Shown here piece by piece: positions 51,781 through 61,740 of a DNA stretch of 64,000 nucleotides. The notes beneath the pieces were generated by a model. The model ran no database searches. It was not told where the DNA came from and worked only from the letters and a program-made list of their open reading frames with translations. The position numbers were made by a program, and so were the translations under genes. This DNA comes from Lachnospiraceae bacterium AC2012 (GTDB lineage: Bacteria; Bacillota; Clostridia; Lachnospirales; Lachnospiraceae). The DNA lies in the NCBI GenBank assembly GCA_000702525.1, contig JNIN01000001.1:868001-932000 (forward strand), in the 5' to 3' direction. Every line of letters starts with the position of its first letter. The stretch's first letter is position 1.

Positions 51781-51840
51781 GTTCCGATTTTCGGAACAAA
51801 CATCAAAATGGTCCATTTTTCGTGTTACGATTTTCGGAAC
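51781..51840. promoter_or_regulatory. Two operator palindromes upstream of the terminal Xre gene
   Basis: GTTCCGA-TTT-TCGGAAC at 51781-51797 is a perfect 17-bp palindrome; a copy with one changed base occurs at 51824-51840, centres 43 bp apart (about four helical turns). A half site CTCCGAAA follows near 51846. They lie between the ribosome site of the Xre gene and the presumed element end. Confidence 0.75.
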
Positions 51841-51923
51841 AATTGCTCCGAAATTTTGTCGAATGTAGTCAGCAAAAAATGTATGAAGTACTCCGGCAGC
51901 TTAATTGAATTTTATTTTTGTGT

Positions 51924-51959
51924 AAAAAAATATAGGGTGTCTAAAGTAGACACCCTATA
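51924..51959 (-). terminator. ppdK terminator, at the chromosome/element junction
   Basis: A perfect 13-bp stem (51959-51947 with 51943-51931), 3-nt loop and seven U residues (51930-51924) on the minus strand. It ends the ppdK transcript and is the last feature I assign to the chromosome. Confidence 0.9.
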
Positions 51960-52085
51960 CTAGAAATAGCTTAATTACAAGCTTTTCGGGAAATCTGAAC
52001 CCGTTTTTCTTATGATAAATCTTTGAAGATTGTCTCATAAAATCCTTCGAGATTTCAAAAGTTCCCAAAAAACAACTGGTCTCGC

Positions 52086-54725
52086 TTACTGACGTGACTC
52101 GGCGATAGCTGCCTGTGCTGCAGCCAGTCTCGCAATTGGTACTCTGAATGGTGAGCATGATACATAGTCGAGGCCGATCTTATGGCAGAATTCTACAGAA
52201 GATGGGTCACCACCGTGCTCGCCACAGATGCCAGCGTGAAGCTTAGGATTTACTGGACGTCCCAGTTTTAATGCAGTATCCATAAGTTTTCCTACACCCG
52301 TCTGGTCAAGCTTAGCAAATGGATCATTTTCAAAGATCTTCTGATCATAGTAAGCATCTAAGAACTTACCTGCATCATCACGTGAGAAACCATATGTCAT
52401 CTGTGTTAAGTCATTCGTACCGAAGCAGAAGAAATCAGCTTCCTTCGCAATGTCGTCTGCGGTAAGTGCAGCACGAGGAATCTCGATCATCGTACCTACT
52501 TCATATTTCAGATTAGATCCAGCTGCCTTGATTTCTTCGTCAGCTGTTTCTACAACGACCTTCTTAACAAACTTTAATTCCTTGATATCGCAAACAAGTG
52601 GAATCATGATTTCTGGTACGATTTCCCACTCTGTATGCTTCTTTGAAACTGCGATTGCTGCACGGATAACAGCCTTTGTCTGCATAGCTGCAATTTCAGG
52701 ATATGTTACCGCAAGACGGCATCCTCTGTGTCCCATCATTGGGTTGAATTCCTTCAAGCCAGAGATGATGGCCTTGATATCTTCTACAGTCTTACCCTGT
52801 GCATCTGCAAGTTTCTTGATTTCTTCCTCTGTATTTGGAACGAATTCATGAAGTGGTGGATCTAAGAAACGGATCGTTACCGGATCCCCTTCCATTACTT
52901 CGAATAACTGTTCAAAGTCACTCTGCTGATATGGAAGAATCTTATCCAGAGCCTTCTCACGATCTTCTACTGTGTCAGAGCAAATCATCTCACGGAAGGC
53001 AGCGATTCTGTCTTCATCGAAGAACATATGCTCTGTACGGCAAAGTCCAATACCCTGTGCGCCAAGTTCACGAGCCTTCTTTGCATCGGTTGGTGTATCC
53101 GCATTCGTACGAACCTTTAATTTTCTGAACTTATCAGCCCATCCCATGATACGGCCGAATTCACCGGCAATCTGTGCATCCACTGTCTTGATAATACCTT
53201 CGTAGATATTTCCAGTAGTACCATCAATGGAAATAAAATCGCCCTCGTGGAATGTCTTTCCAGCTAAGGTGAACTTCTTATTCTCTTCATCCATGATGAT
53301 ATCGCCGCATCCGGAAACGCAGCATTCACCCATACCACGGGCAACTACTGCAGCGTGACTTGTCATACCACCACGAACGGTCAAGATACCCTCAGCAGAC
53401 TTCATACCTGTGATATCTTCTGGTGATGTCTCAAGACGAACCAGGATCACCTTCTCGCCCTTAGCAGCCCATTCTACAGAATCTTCTGCTGTAAATACAA
53501 CCTTACCACAAGCAGCACCAGGAGATGCTCCTAAGCCCTTGCCGAGTGGTGTTGCTGCCTTAAGTGCAGCTGTATCAAACTGTGGATGAAGAAGTGTATC
53601 TAAGTTACGAGGATCGATCATAGCAACTGCTTCTTCCTCTGTCTTCATTCCTTCATCTACTAAATCGCAAGCAATCTTAAGAGCTGCATGCGCTGTTCTC
53701 TTACCATTACGACACTGAAGCATATAGAGCTTACCATTTTCAACAGTAAATTCCATATCCTGCATGTCATGATAATGATCTTCCAAAGTATGGCATACCT
53801 TGATGAAATCACTATAAGCTTCTGGGAATTTCTCTTCCATCTGAGAGATTGGCATTGGTGTACGAACACCGGCAACTACGTCCTCACCCTGTGCATTAGT
53901 AAGGAATTCACCCATCAGCTTCTTCTCTCCGGTTGCAGGATCACGTGTGAATGCAACACCTGTACCAGAGTTATCATTTAAATTACCAAATACCATTGGC
54001 ATGACGTTAACAGCTGTTCCCCAGGAATATGGGATATCATTGTCACGACGATAGACATTCGCACGTGGGTTATCCCAAGAACGGAATACAGCTTCAATAG
54101 CAAGCTTTAACTGTTCTACTGGATCAGATGGGAAATCTTCACCCAGCTGTTTCTTGTATTCTGCCTTAAACTGTTCTGCCAATTTCTTAAGATCCTGAGC
54201 ATCGAGCTCAACATCAAATTTTACACCCTTCTCTTCTTTCATCTTGTCGATGAGCTGTTCGAAGTACTTCTTACCAACTTCCATTACTACGTCTGAGAAC
54301 ATCTGAATAAATCTTCTGTAAGAATCATATACGAAACGCTCAAACTTAGGATCTGGATTCCCCTTAATCATGGCTTCTACTACTTCGTCATTCAGTCCAA
54401 GGTTTAGGATGGTATCCATCATACCAGGCATAGATGCTCTCGCACCGGAACGAACAGATACCAGAAGTGGATTATCTAAATCGCCGAACTTCTTGCCGTT
54501 CAGCTCTTCCATCTTCTTAACACCTTCCATTGCCTGTGCCATGATTTCGTCGTTAATCTTACGACCATCCTCATAGTACTGTGTACAAGCCTCAGTAGTA
54601 ATTGTGAAACCCTGTGGTACAGGGAGCCCGATGTTGCTCATCTCTGCAAGATTCGCACCCTTTCCACCGAGGAGTTCTCTCATGTTAGCGTTTCCCTCGC
54701 TAAACATATAGACCCATTTTGCCAT
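52086..54725 (-). CDS. ppdK: Pyruvate, phosphate dikinase
   Basis: An 879-residue cytoplasmic enzyme that interconverts pyruvate, ATP and phosphate with phosphoenolpyruvate, AMP and pyrophosphate; in clostridia it often works in glycolysis. Visible are the ATP-grasp start KWVYMFSEGNANMRELLGGK, the phosphohistidine motif GGMTSHAAVVARGMG near residue 455, LCRTEHMFF near 565, and the PEP-binding cysteine region ICGEHGGDPSSVEF near 835. The ATG at 54725 with AGGAGG 10 nt upstream was chosen over a 31-codon extension. Length is normal. Terminators flank it on both sides. Confidence 0.96.
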   Translation of the reverse strand: MAKWVYMFSEGNANMRELLGGKGANLAEMSNIGLPVPQGFTITTEACTQYYEDGRKINDEIMAQAMEGVKKMEELNGKKFGDLDNPLLVSVRSGARASMPGMMDTILNLGLNDEVVEAMIKGNPDPKFERFVYDSYRRFIQMFSDVVMEVGKKYFEQLIDKMKEEKGVKFDVELDAQDLKKLAEQFKAEYKKQLGEDFPSDPVEQLKLAIEAVFRSWDNPRANVYRRDNDIPYSWGTAVNVMPMVFGNLNDNSGTGVAFTRDPATGEKKLMGEFLTNAQGEDVVAGVRTPMPISQMEEKFPEAYSDFIKVCHTLEDHYHDMQDMEFTVENGKLYMLQCRNGKRTAHAALKIACDLVDEGMKTEEEAVAMIDPRNLDTLLHPQFDTAALKAATPLGKGLGASPGAACGKVVFTAEDSVEWAAKGEKVILVRLETSPEDITGMKSAEGILTVRGGMTSHAAVVARGMGECCVSGCGDIIMDEENKKFTLAGKTFHEGDFISIDGTTGNIYEGIIKTVDAQIAGEFGRIMGWADKFRKLKVRTNADTPTDAKKARELGAQGIGLCRTEHMFFDEDRIAAFREMICSDTVEDREKALDKILPYQQSDFEQLFEVMEGDPVTIRFLDPPLHEFVPNTEEEIKKLADAQGKTVEDIKAIISGLKEFNPMMGHRGCRLAVTYPEIAAMQTKAVIRAAIAVSKKHTEWEIVPEIMIPLVCDIKELKFVKKVVVETADEEIKAAGSNLKYEVGTMIEIPRAALTADDIAKEADFFCFGTNDLTQMTYGFSRDDAGKFLDAYYDQKIFENDPFAKLDQTGVGKLMDTALKLGRPVNPKLHAGICGEHGGDPSSVEFCHKIGLDYVSCSPFRVPIARLAAAQAAIAESRQ

Positions 54726-54851
54726 TTTAAATTTCCTCCTATACATTATATAACTATTGTACGGAGCCCAACCGAACCCTATACAATATATACCCCATGC
54801 GTGTTTATCCACACACAAATAATTTTAACACTTTTACCATCTCATGCAATT

Positions 54852-54890
54852 AAAAAAAGACGAAAAGTCACAATATGTAACCTTTCGTCT
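54852..54890 (-). terminator. glyS terminator
   Basis: On the minus strand an 8-bp stem (AGACGAAA at 54890-54883 with 54865-54858) followed by six U residues (54857-54852), between glyS and ppdK. Confidence 0.75.
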
Positions 54891-54909
54891 CTCTGTTTTT
54901 TAGTAAATA

Positions 54910-56307
54910 TTACCAAGCAAACTTCTTCTGGAAGTAAGCATCGAGGTCTTCAATCTTAATTCGTTCCTGTTCCATTGTGTCACGGTCACGAACTGTAACT
55001 GCATGATCCTCTTCAGAATCGAAATCGTATGTTACACAGAATGGTGTACCGATTTCATCCTGACGACGGTAACGCTTACCGATATTTCCTCTATCATCAA
55101 ATTCACAATAGTAATTCTTAGAAAGCTGTTCAAATACCTTCTCTGCGCCTTCGTTGAGCTTCTTAGAAAGTGGAAGCACACCGATCTTAACAGGTGCAAG
55201 AGCTGGATGGAAATGAAGCACTGTTCTCATATCAGGCTTCTCTTCTGTTCCGATATTTTCTTCATCATATGCTTCGCAAAGGAAGGCAAGAACCACACGG
55301 TCTGCACCAAGTGATGGTTCGATAACATATGGAAGATACTTCTCATTCTTCTGATCATCGAAGTATGTCAGATCCTGCTTAGATTCTTCCTGGTGACGAC
55401 CAAGGTCATAATCTGTACGGTCTGCGATACCCCAAAGTTCTCCCCAACCAAATGGGAATAAGTATTCGATATCTGTTGTTCCCTTAGAATAGAAGGATAA
55501 TTCATCTGCATCATGATCACGAAGTCTCATGTTTTCTTCATTAATGCCAAGAGAAAGTAACCAGTCACGGCAGAATGCTCTCCAATACTGGAACCACTCT
55601 AAATCGGTACCTGGTTCGCAGAAGAATTCTAATTCCATCTGTTCGAACTCACGTGTACGGAATGTAAAGTTACCAGGAGTGATTTCATTTCTGAATGACT
55701 TACCAATCTGTCCGATACCAAATGGAATCTTCTTACGAGAAGTTCTCTGCACGTTCTTGAAGTTTACGAAGATACCCTGTGCTGTTTCTGGACGAAGATA
55801 TACAGTATTCTTAGCATCTTCTGTTACACCCTGGAATGTCTTGAACATCAGGTTGAACTGACGGATTTCTGTGAAGTTATGCTCTCCACAAGATGGACAT
55901 GGAACATTGTGATCCTTGATCCAGCTTTCCATTTCTTCATTTGACCATCCATCAACAGATGTCTTTAATTCGATTCCATTTTCCTGTGCGAAATCTTCGA
56001 TAATCTTATCTGCACGGAATCTTTCATGACATTCCTTACAATCCATAAGAGGATCTGAGAAACCGCCAAGATGTCCAGATGCAACCCAAGTCTGAGGGTT
56101 CATCAGGATTGCACAATCAACACCAACGTTGTACTTGTTTTCCTGGATGAATTTCTTCCACCAAGCTTTCTTTACATTGTTCTTAAGTTCTACACCAAGG
56201 TTACCATAATCCCAAGTGTTTGCGAGTCCACCGTAGATCTCTGATCCCGGATAAACAAAACCTCTTGCCTTAGCCAAGCTTACGATCTTGTCCATTGTCT
56301 TTTCCAT
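54910..56307 (-). CDS. glyS: Glycyl-tRNA synthetase (single-chain, class II)
   Basis: A 465-residue enzyme of the alpha-2 (archaeal/eukaryal-type) glycyl-tRNA synthetase used by many Firmicutes: motif 1 region [15 protein letters not shown], motif 2 [19 protein letters not shown], motif 3 [10 protein letters not shown], and an insert with cysteines CKEC and CPSC. It charges tRNA-Gly with glycine. The ATG at 56307 was chosen from the start [17 protein letters not shown] and a GAGGAAGAG ribosome site. No T-box leader was recognised upstream; the gene follows the hypothetical membrane protein by about 40 bp. Confidence 0.95.
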   Translation of the reverse strand: MEKTMDKIVSLAKARGFVYPGSEIYGGLANTWDYGNLGVELKNNVKKAWWKKFIQENKYNVGVDCAILMNPQTWVASGHLGGFSDPLMDCKECHERFRADKIIEDFAQENGIELKTSVDGWSNEEMESWIKDHNVPCPSCGEHNFTEIRQFNLMFKTFQGVTEDAKNTVYLRPETAQGIFVNFKNVQRTSRKKIPFGIGQIGKSFRNEITPGNFTFRTREFEQMELEFFCEPGTDLEWFQYWRAFCRDWLLSLGINEENMRLRDHDADELSFYSKGTTDIEYLFPFGWGELWGIADRTDYDLGRHQEESKQDLTYFDDQKNEKYLPYVIEPSLGADRVVLAFLCEAYDEENIGTEEKPDMRTVLHFHPALAPVKIGVLPLSKKLNEGAEKVFEQLSKNYYCEFDDRGNIGKRYRRQDEIGTPFCVTYDFDSEEDHAVTVRDRDTMEQERIKIEDLDAYFQKKFAW

Positions 56308-56344
56308 GTTTCTCTTCCTCATTTCTTTATAACTAAATATTTCT

Positions 56345-57055
56345 TTATTTGTAAACAATATAAGTTTTTACAACAGCATCCTGATCTGTATCCGATGCTG
56401 AAATAGTAACTGTATCCTCAGCAGTCACTTCGGTTCCTTCGTCTGTTACATACAAAATGTTACCCGGAACAACTACTGTACAATTCTCTTCTAGCACAAG
56501 AACGTCGTTATCGCCCGTTTCTGTAACAGTGCTGACCTTTGCTGTGTCACCCTTCTTACCTGATGAAACACTTACAAAAGAATCATTGAAGTCTAATCCT
56601 TCTGCATCCATTGCGTCTGAAACTGTACCTGCATATGCATAGTAAGATGTGAATTTTTCATACACATCTACCGACGTATAGGATGTTCTACAATATACCG
56701 TATCACCACTTGTAGAGAAGTATTTCAGCTTTACAGAGCCACTGCCATTTTCCTCATTAAATTCTTTAATTGCAGTTTTCACAAAACTCTTCATCTCAGA
56801 AGTATCATAGTAATCTTCTGTAAGTTTTGTAACTTCTTCAAATACAACACTTCCATCGGACTTTAAAGTCAATGTTGTGGTATCGGCTTTCTTATAAAAT
56901 GTTCCGCGCAATGCTAAAATCAATACAACAATCGCTGCAATCACAGCCAAAATCGCACCAACCAACAATCTGCGTCGTCTCTTCAAAATTTTCATACGAG
57001 CCTCTTTACGCTTCGAACGTAACTGGTCTCGCTTCTTCTCTTTTTCTGTGCGCAT
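56345..57055 (-). CDS. Membrane-anchored hypothetical protein
   Basis: A 236-residue protein: a highly basic cytoplasmic N-terminus ([19 protein letters not shown]), one transmembrane helix ([20 protein letters not shown]) and an extracellular domain of beta-strand-rich Ser/Thr/Asp sequence. The ATG at 57055 has GGGAGG 6 nt upstream. Not assigned to a family; it lies between recO and glyS in the same orientation and is likely co-transcribed with them. Confidence 0.75.
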   Translation of the reverse strand: MRTEKEKKRDQLRSKRKEARMKILKRRRRLLVGAILAVIAAIVVLILALRGTFYKKADTTTLTLKSDGSVVFEEVTKLTEDYYDTSEMKSFVKTAIKEFNEENGSGSVKLKYFSTSGDTVYCRTSYTSVDVYEKFTSYYAYAGTVSDAMDAEGLDFNDSFVSVSSGKKGDTAKVSTVTETGDNDVLVLEENCTVVVPGNILYVTDEGTEVTAEDTVTISASDTDQDAVVKTYIVYK

Positions 57056-57118
57056 GTCAACCTCCCATGCAATCAAGTCTCACTCTTCGATTGAGATAAA
57101 CCGCGGTTCATTATACAA

Positions 57119-57862
57119 CTACCACATGCTTTTTTCAAGAAACTCCTCCGACTTAAATACATGCGTGAAGTAACGTTTCCTGTAAATTCTCATGAGCTGC
57201 ACCAATTCTTCCTGTACTTCATCGGATAATTTGAAGGAATACAGTTTCTCAATTGGCGTGCTGATAATGTATTGCATCGTATAGATGGAGGAGGACTGCA
57301 AAGTGTCTCCGCCCTCTTTTTCTCTGCATTTATCACAAACCAATCCGCGATGCTTCATACTAAAAGCATGCAAGTTTTCCTTCTCGCCACAAACCTGACA
57401 ACTATACACATTCGGATATTCGCCGTTAATCACAAGTGTCTTAAATTCATAGATAAATTTCACCAGCGTAAGTGGCAACACCTTCTTCTCCATCACCTTT
57501 AATGTCAGATAAAGAAGCTTCAATCGCTGGCGCTCATCCATATTTTCCTGCGCGTAATATTCTGCAACCTCGAGGAAATAAAACCCATAATACACAAGTT
57601 CCAAATCCATCGTAAGATCGCGAAAATATTCGCTAATATCCGTTTTCGAAACCGTATAACTGCTTCTCCCCTCGTACAGTTCAAATACCCCATACGCCAG
57701 AGGATTCGCAGCTGCCAGATTCGGGCTGTTCGGCCGTCTTGCCCCGCGTACGAATGCCGAAATCAGTCCACGCTCTTTGGTGAGGATCGTTATTCTCTTG
57801 TCATATTCCCCAATGGGCATCGCCGATAAGACCATGCCCTCCACTGCTAGACGTTCCGACAT
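57119..57862 (-). CDS. recO: DNA repair protein RecO
   Basis: A 247-residue RecO: N-terminal OB fold (VEGMVLSAMPIGEYDKRITI, GLISAFVRGARR), a helical domain and the zinc-binding cysteines CQVCGE and CDKC near residues 150-180. RecO loads RecA onto SSB-coated single strands with RecR. Directly downstream of era with a 15-bp gap, the usual Firmicutes pairing. Confidence 0.93.
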   Translation of the reverse strand: MSERLAVEGMVLSAMPIGEYDKRITILTKERGLISAFVRGARRPNSPNLAAANPLAYGVFELYEGRSSYTVSKTDISEYFRDLTMDLELVYYGFYFLEVAEYYAQENMDERQRLKLLYLTLKVMEKKVLPLTLVKFIYEFKTLVINGEYPNVYSCQVCGEKENLHAFSMKHRGLVCDKCREKEGGDTLQSSSIYTMQYIISTPIEKLYSFKLSDEVQEELVQLMRIYRKRYFTHVFKSEEFLEKSMW

Positions 57863-57877
57863 ACGTTCTTCCTAAAC

Positions 57878-58786
57878 CTAAATATCCTTTTTATTAAAAC
57901 CATAATTCTGAAGTAAGAAATCAGATTCTCTCCAATCCTTCTTCACCTTTACCCAAAGCTTCAGATTGACCTTCTGGTCAAGGAAATGTTCAATCTCATA
58001 GCGAGCATCTGAACCGATTCGCTTTAACATCGCGCCCTGCTTACCGATAATAATTCCCTTATGAGAGTCCTTCTCGCAGACGATTGTGGCGTCGATATCC
58101 ACCATCTTGCCGCCCTTTCTCGTCTTCATCTGATCCACGGAAACGGCGATACCATGCGGCACCTCATTCTTCAAGAGATAAAGCGCTTTCTCTCGAATCA
58201 TCTCTGCAACGATTTCACGCTCTGTCTGGTCTGTAATCGTATCTTCATCATAGTACATTGGTCCATAAGGAAGACATTTGAAAATCACATCCAGAAGCGT
58301 ATCCGTATTGGTTCCCTTCATCGCGGAAACCGGTACGATTTCTGCGAAATCAAGGAGCTTACGATATGCGTCGATAACCTCGAGCACTTCGTCTTTCTTA
58401 ATCGTATCCACTTTGTTGATGACAAGAATCACTGGAATCTTCGCCTTCTCGAGTGACTTCGCGATTTCCTCTTCGCCCTTCTTGATTTTCGCACTTGGTT
58501 CCACCAGCCAGAGAAGACAATCTACATCTTCCATTGTCTTCTTCGCAACCGTCATCATATATTCACCAAGCTTATTCTTCGCCTGATGAATACCCGGTGT
58601 ATCAAGGAACACAATCTGTCCCTTGTCTGCTTCTGTATAAACCGTCTGAATACGATTTCTCGTTGTCTGTGGTTTGCTGGATGTAATGGCAATTTTCTGT
58701 CCGATCAATTTATTCATCAATGTAGATTTTCCAACATTTGGTCTACCAATGATCGTGACAAAGCCCGATTTAAAAGTATCGGTCAT
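57878..58786 (-). CDS. era: GTPase Era
   Basis: A 302-residue Ras-like GTPase with KH domain: G1 GRPNVGKSTL, G3 DTPGIH, G4 NKVD, and the KH-type RNA-binding segment GKQGAMLKRIGSDARYEIEH near residue 245 (20 residues). Era binds 16S rRNA and helps 30S subunit assembly. Normal length; precedes recO. Confidence 0.95.
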   Translation of the reverse strand: MTDTFKSGFVTIIGRPNVGKSTLMNKLIGQKIAITSSKPQTTRNRIQTVYTEADKGQIVFLDTPGIHQAKNKLGEYMMTVAKKTMEDVDCLLWLVEPSAKIKKGEEEIAKSLEKAKIPVILVINKVDTIKKDEVLEVIDAYRKLLDFAEIVPVSAMKGTNTDTLLDVIFKCLPYGPMYYDEDTITDQTEREIVAEMIREKALYLLKNEVPHGIAVSVDQMKTRKGGKMVDIDATIVCEKDSHKGIIIGKQGAMLKRIGSDARYEIEHFLDQKVNLKLWVKVKKDWRESDFLLQNYGFNKKDI

Positions 58787-58813
58787 ATATTTCTTCCTTT
58801 CTTTTGGCCTCTT

Positions 58814-61720
58814 CTAGGCAAATAATGGTTTCACTTCCTGGAACATTTCCTTCTGTTCCTGAATCTTATCTTCGTTACCGATGACGCAGAGATAACCCTG
58901 TGCCATCGTATCTGCAACAACATCGGCTAATGCACGGATATCCTCAGCAGTTACATTGATCACCTGATCACGTTCCTTCTGCAGCATATCCATAGAGATG
59001 TCTGTCATATAGGCTGTCAATCCTCTCACACCCTTCTGGTACGGTGTAAGTGGTGTGTCCATATTGGAAATGGTACCGATGATGTATTTTGTCATCGTTC
59101 TCTCATCCACATGGAAATCTCTCAAGTATTCCGGTGTCTTCTCGAATACCTCATAGGTATTTTCAAGATTTGGATCTCGATAGGAAACGAACGAAATACG
59201 TCCCTCTCTTACGAAATTGCTCATGCAACCATAGGCTCCACCCTCGACACGGACCTTCTGCCAGAAGTAATCATAGCCAAGGATAACCTTCAGCACTTTC
59301 ATCACGCCGCTGTATTCATAGCCAACCTTCTTAAAGTCACCCGATCTCGCAACGTACTGAATCTGCGCTGCATTCTGGAATCCTTCGTTCTTCTTTGTGC
59401 AGTTTACCACTAAATCACATGGTTCCACTGGTGTCTCATAGAGATTACCAAGGAACGATGGTACGTAGTTTTGCACCTGCTGAAGTGCCGTAGCATTTCC
59501 AGTGACATCTACCATCAAATTTTCCTTACGTAGAATGCTCTTCAGCAGTACCTGGATACGATTTGTGAACACTTCCACCTTGTGATCGAAGTCGTTCTCA
59601 AAATCCTTCAAATACTGATAATAAGCGATTCCTGAAGACTCATCGGCAAGCGCCGCTGCTGGTGAATAGTAACTAGCCGCACGAAGCGCTGCTGCCGTAT
59701 GACCAGCCGTCTGGAACTTCAGCTCTAAACGAGAGATATTCTGCTTCAAGAGGTCGTGAATACGCTTCTTGTCCGAGAAATCGGAACGGAATAACATCTC
59801 TTCCAAAAGTCCTGTAGCCTTCTCGAGATTCTCGAAGATGAACTTCGTTCTAGCTTCCCAAGTCAAAGTAATATCACCGTTTCGCTGTGGGTAAATCTTG
59901 AGCTGCGCATTCATGCCACCGGTATGGATATTCACTTCGTTTGCAAAATCATGGTATCCATAGTTTTCGGTATCAATCAACCCGATGATATCAGAGAGGA
60001 AGCCAAGTCTTGGGATATCTTCTCTCGTAACATTGGAAATCTTAAATACAAGGTCTAAGTAGTGAATTCCATTGGTCTCAATCGCGTGGTGAAGCACCTT
60101 GATATCGCCCGCCGTCTCCTCATGAATATGGAGCGAACGCACTTCTTTTCTTAAATCCAATCTCTTAAGCAGTGGAATCTTCTCTAAATCTTCCTGTGTC
60201 TCCGGCTTCTGCTGATATTCACGAAGCGCCTTGGTATCGGCAACAATCTTCTGAATCTCCGCCTCTGACAATGTCTGCTTATATTCTTCCAGACGTTTCT
60301 TCAGCGCTTCATCTTCCTTCGAAGTCAGTCCCGGCTGAGGTTTTACAACCAGGATAGAGACATGCTGATTCTCCAGGAAATATTTCTGCACCAGTTCCTC
60401 AAAGTAACCACTGTCAACCTGCTTCATAAGCTCTGAGAGGACTTCGATTGCATGCATATGCATAAATGGCTGCTTTCTATCGTAAAGCCAGCTATCGAGC
60501 ATATTTAAGCCGTAGATCAATCCCTTTGGATAGCTACCGAAGTCCGCTTCACGATAACGGAATTCTGAACTGTTAATCGCAGCTCGAAGGGCATCATGAT
60601 TCAGGCCTTCACGCATCTTCTTCAGTGTCTCCATAATGATTCGGATGAAATCATCCTTCTGTGATTCTTCTGCACCCTTCGCAACGATGGAGAAGATCGG
60701 CTGCAATGTACCACTGTCATAACCACCCGTGATGTCCTTACCAATGCCGGCATCCAGAAGTGCCTGACGAACTGGCGCACCAGGAGAATTGATCAATGCG
60801 TAATCCAGCGCATCAAATGCCTGATAAAGTTTTTGATCCAGTACAGATCCAACAACGAAATTCATAGAGAGATAAGTCTGTCCATTCGTATCTTCGCCAG
60901 AGGAAATACTGTATTCCTTTGTAATTTCCAGTGGCTTCTCAAATGCCTTCTGAACCTGAATCTCTGAATCTAATTCAAAGTAATCATATTTTGAAAGATA
61001 TTCCTGATCGAGATATTCCAGACGTTCCTCCATATCCATATCACCATAGAGGTAAATATAGGAGTTGCATGGATGATAATATCTCTTATGGAAATCTAAA
61101 AAAGCCTCATACGTAAGAGTTGGAATCACCTTTGGATCCCCGCCGGATTCATAATGATAGGTAGTATCCGGGAATAAAGAATTGAAGATTTCTCTCTGCA
61201 GCACATCATCCGGTGAAGAAAATGCGCCCTTCATCTCGTTATATACCACACCGTTTAATGTAAGATCCGAATCCTCGGATTCCATCTCATAGTGCCAACC
61301 TTCCTGCTTGAAGATCTCTTCATGCTTATAGATATTTGGATGGAACACCGCATCCATATAGACATCCATAAGGTTTTCGAAATCCTTATCATTGGTTGAT
61401 GCTACTGGAAATACCGTCTTATCCGGATATGTCATCGCATTTAAGAAAGTATTCAGTGAACCCTTCACCAATTCCACAAATGGGTCCTTCAATGGATATT
61501 TATCCGAACCGCATAAAACCGTATGTTCAATAATATGTGGAACACCAGTAGAATCATTTACCGGTGTACGAAAACCAATGTAAAAAACTTTATTCTCGTC
61601 ATCATTTTCTACCAGTGCAATATGTGCACCACTCTTCTTATGACGAAGCAGATAACCATTCGAATGGATATCCGTTAATTCTTCCTGTCCAAGTAATTCA
61701 TATGCGTCATGTAATTTCAC
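58814..61720 (-). CDS. M16C-family metalloprotease (presequence protease/CYM1-like)
   Basis: A 968-residue insulinase-superfamily protease: the inverted zinc motif H-x-x-E-H in HIIEHTVLCGSDKYPLKDP near residue 68, the distal Glu in the following helix (NEMKGAFSSPDD region near 160), then three further homologous domains that form the closed chamber for peptides. Such proteins degrade peptides in the cytoplasm. Length is normal (about 970). It is followed by era with a 27-bp gap. Confidence 0.92.
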   Translation of the reverse strand: MKLHDAYELLGQEELTDIHSNGYLLRHKKSGAHIALVENDDENKVFYIGFRTPVNDSTGVPHIIEHTVLCGSDKYPLKDPFVELVKGSLNTFLNAMTYPDKTVFPVASTNDKDFENLMDVYMDAVFHPNIYKHEEIFKQEGWHYEMESEDSDLTLNGVVYNEMKGAFSSPDDVLQREIFNSLFPDTTYHYESGGDPKVIPTLTYEAFLDFHKRYYHPCNSYIYLYGDMDMEERLEYLDQEYLSKYDYFELDSEIQVQKAFEKPLEITKEYSISSGEDTNGQTYLSMNFVVGSVLDQKLYQAFDALDYALINSPGAPVRQALLDAGIGKDITGGYDSGTLQPIFSIVAKGAEESQKDDFIRIIMETLKKMREGLNHDALRAAINSSEFRYREADFGSYPKGLIYGLNMLDSWLYDRKQPFMHMHAIEVLSELMKQVDSGYFEELVQKYFLENQHVSILVVKPQPGLTSKEDEALKKRLEEYKQTLSEAEIQKIVADTKALREYQQKPETQEDLEKIPLLKRLDLRKEVRSLHIHEETAGDIKVLHHAIETNGIHYLDLVFKISNVTREDIPRLGFLSDIIGLIDTENYGYHDFANEVNIHTGGMNAQLKIYPQRNGDITLTWEARTKFIFENLEKATGLLEEMLFRSDFSDKKRIHDLLKQNISRLELKFQTAGHTAAALRAASYYSPAAALADESSGIAYYQYLKDFENDFDHKVEVFTNRIQVLLKSILRKENLMVDVTGNATALQQVQNYVPSFLGNLYETPVEPCDLVVNCTKKNEGFQNAAQIQYVARSGDFKKVGYEYSGVMKVLKVILGYDYFWQKVRVEGGAYGCMSNFVREGRISFVSYRDPNLENTYEVFEKTPEYLRDFHVDERTMTKYIIGTISNMDTPLTPYQKGVRGLTAYMTDISMDMLQKERDQVINVTAEDIRALADVVADTMAQGYLCVIGNEDKIQEQKEMFQEVKPLFA

Positions 61721-61740
61721 TTTACCAATCCTCCTTCTCT

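Larger units (their letters stand above)
1..51920. mobile_element. Tn1549-type integrative and conjugative element (left end outside the window)
   Basis: A continuous minus-strand gene set from about 28.3 to 47.7 kb has the order typical of Tn1549/CTn-type ICEs of gut Firmicutes: RepA_N initiator, PcfB, VirD4, Maff2, VirB6-like, PrgI, VirB4, NlpC/P60 hydrolase, DUF4315, CD1107-type surface protein, ArdC-like protein, TopB, MobC, relaxase. The right boundary is placed between the last element-type gene (Xre regulator ending its upstream region near 51.84 kb) and the perfect ppdK terminator at 51924. No integrase, excisionase or attachment repeat could be identified, so the element must extend beyond position 1 or be defective. 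In Tn1549 the cargo (vanB) lies between the transfer module and int; the defence island here occupies the same relative place. Confidence 0.6.

Noticed and set aside
56308-56344. T-box riboswitch ahead of glyS
   Set aside because: The gap to the upstream gene is under 40 bp, too short for a T-box leader, and no T-box core sequence was recognised.
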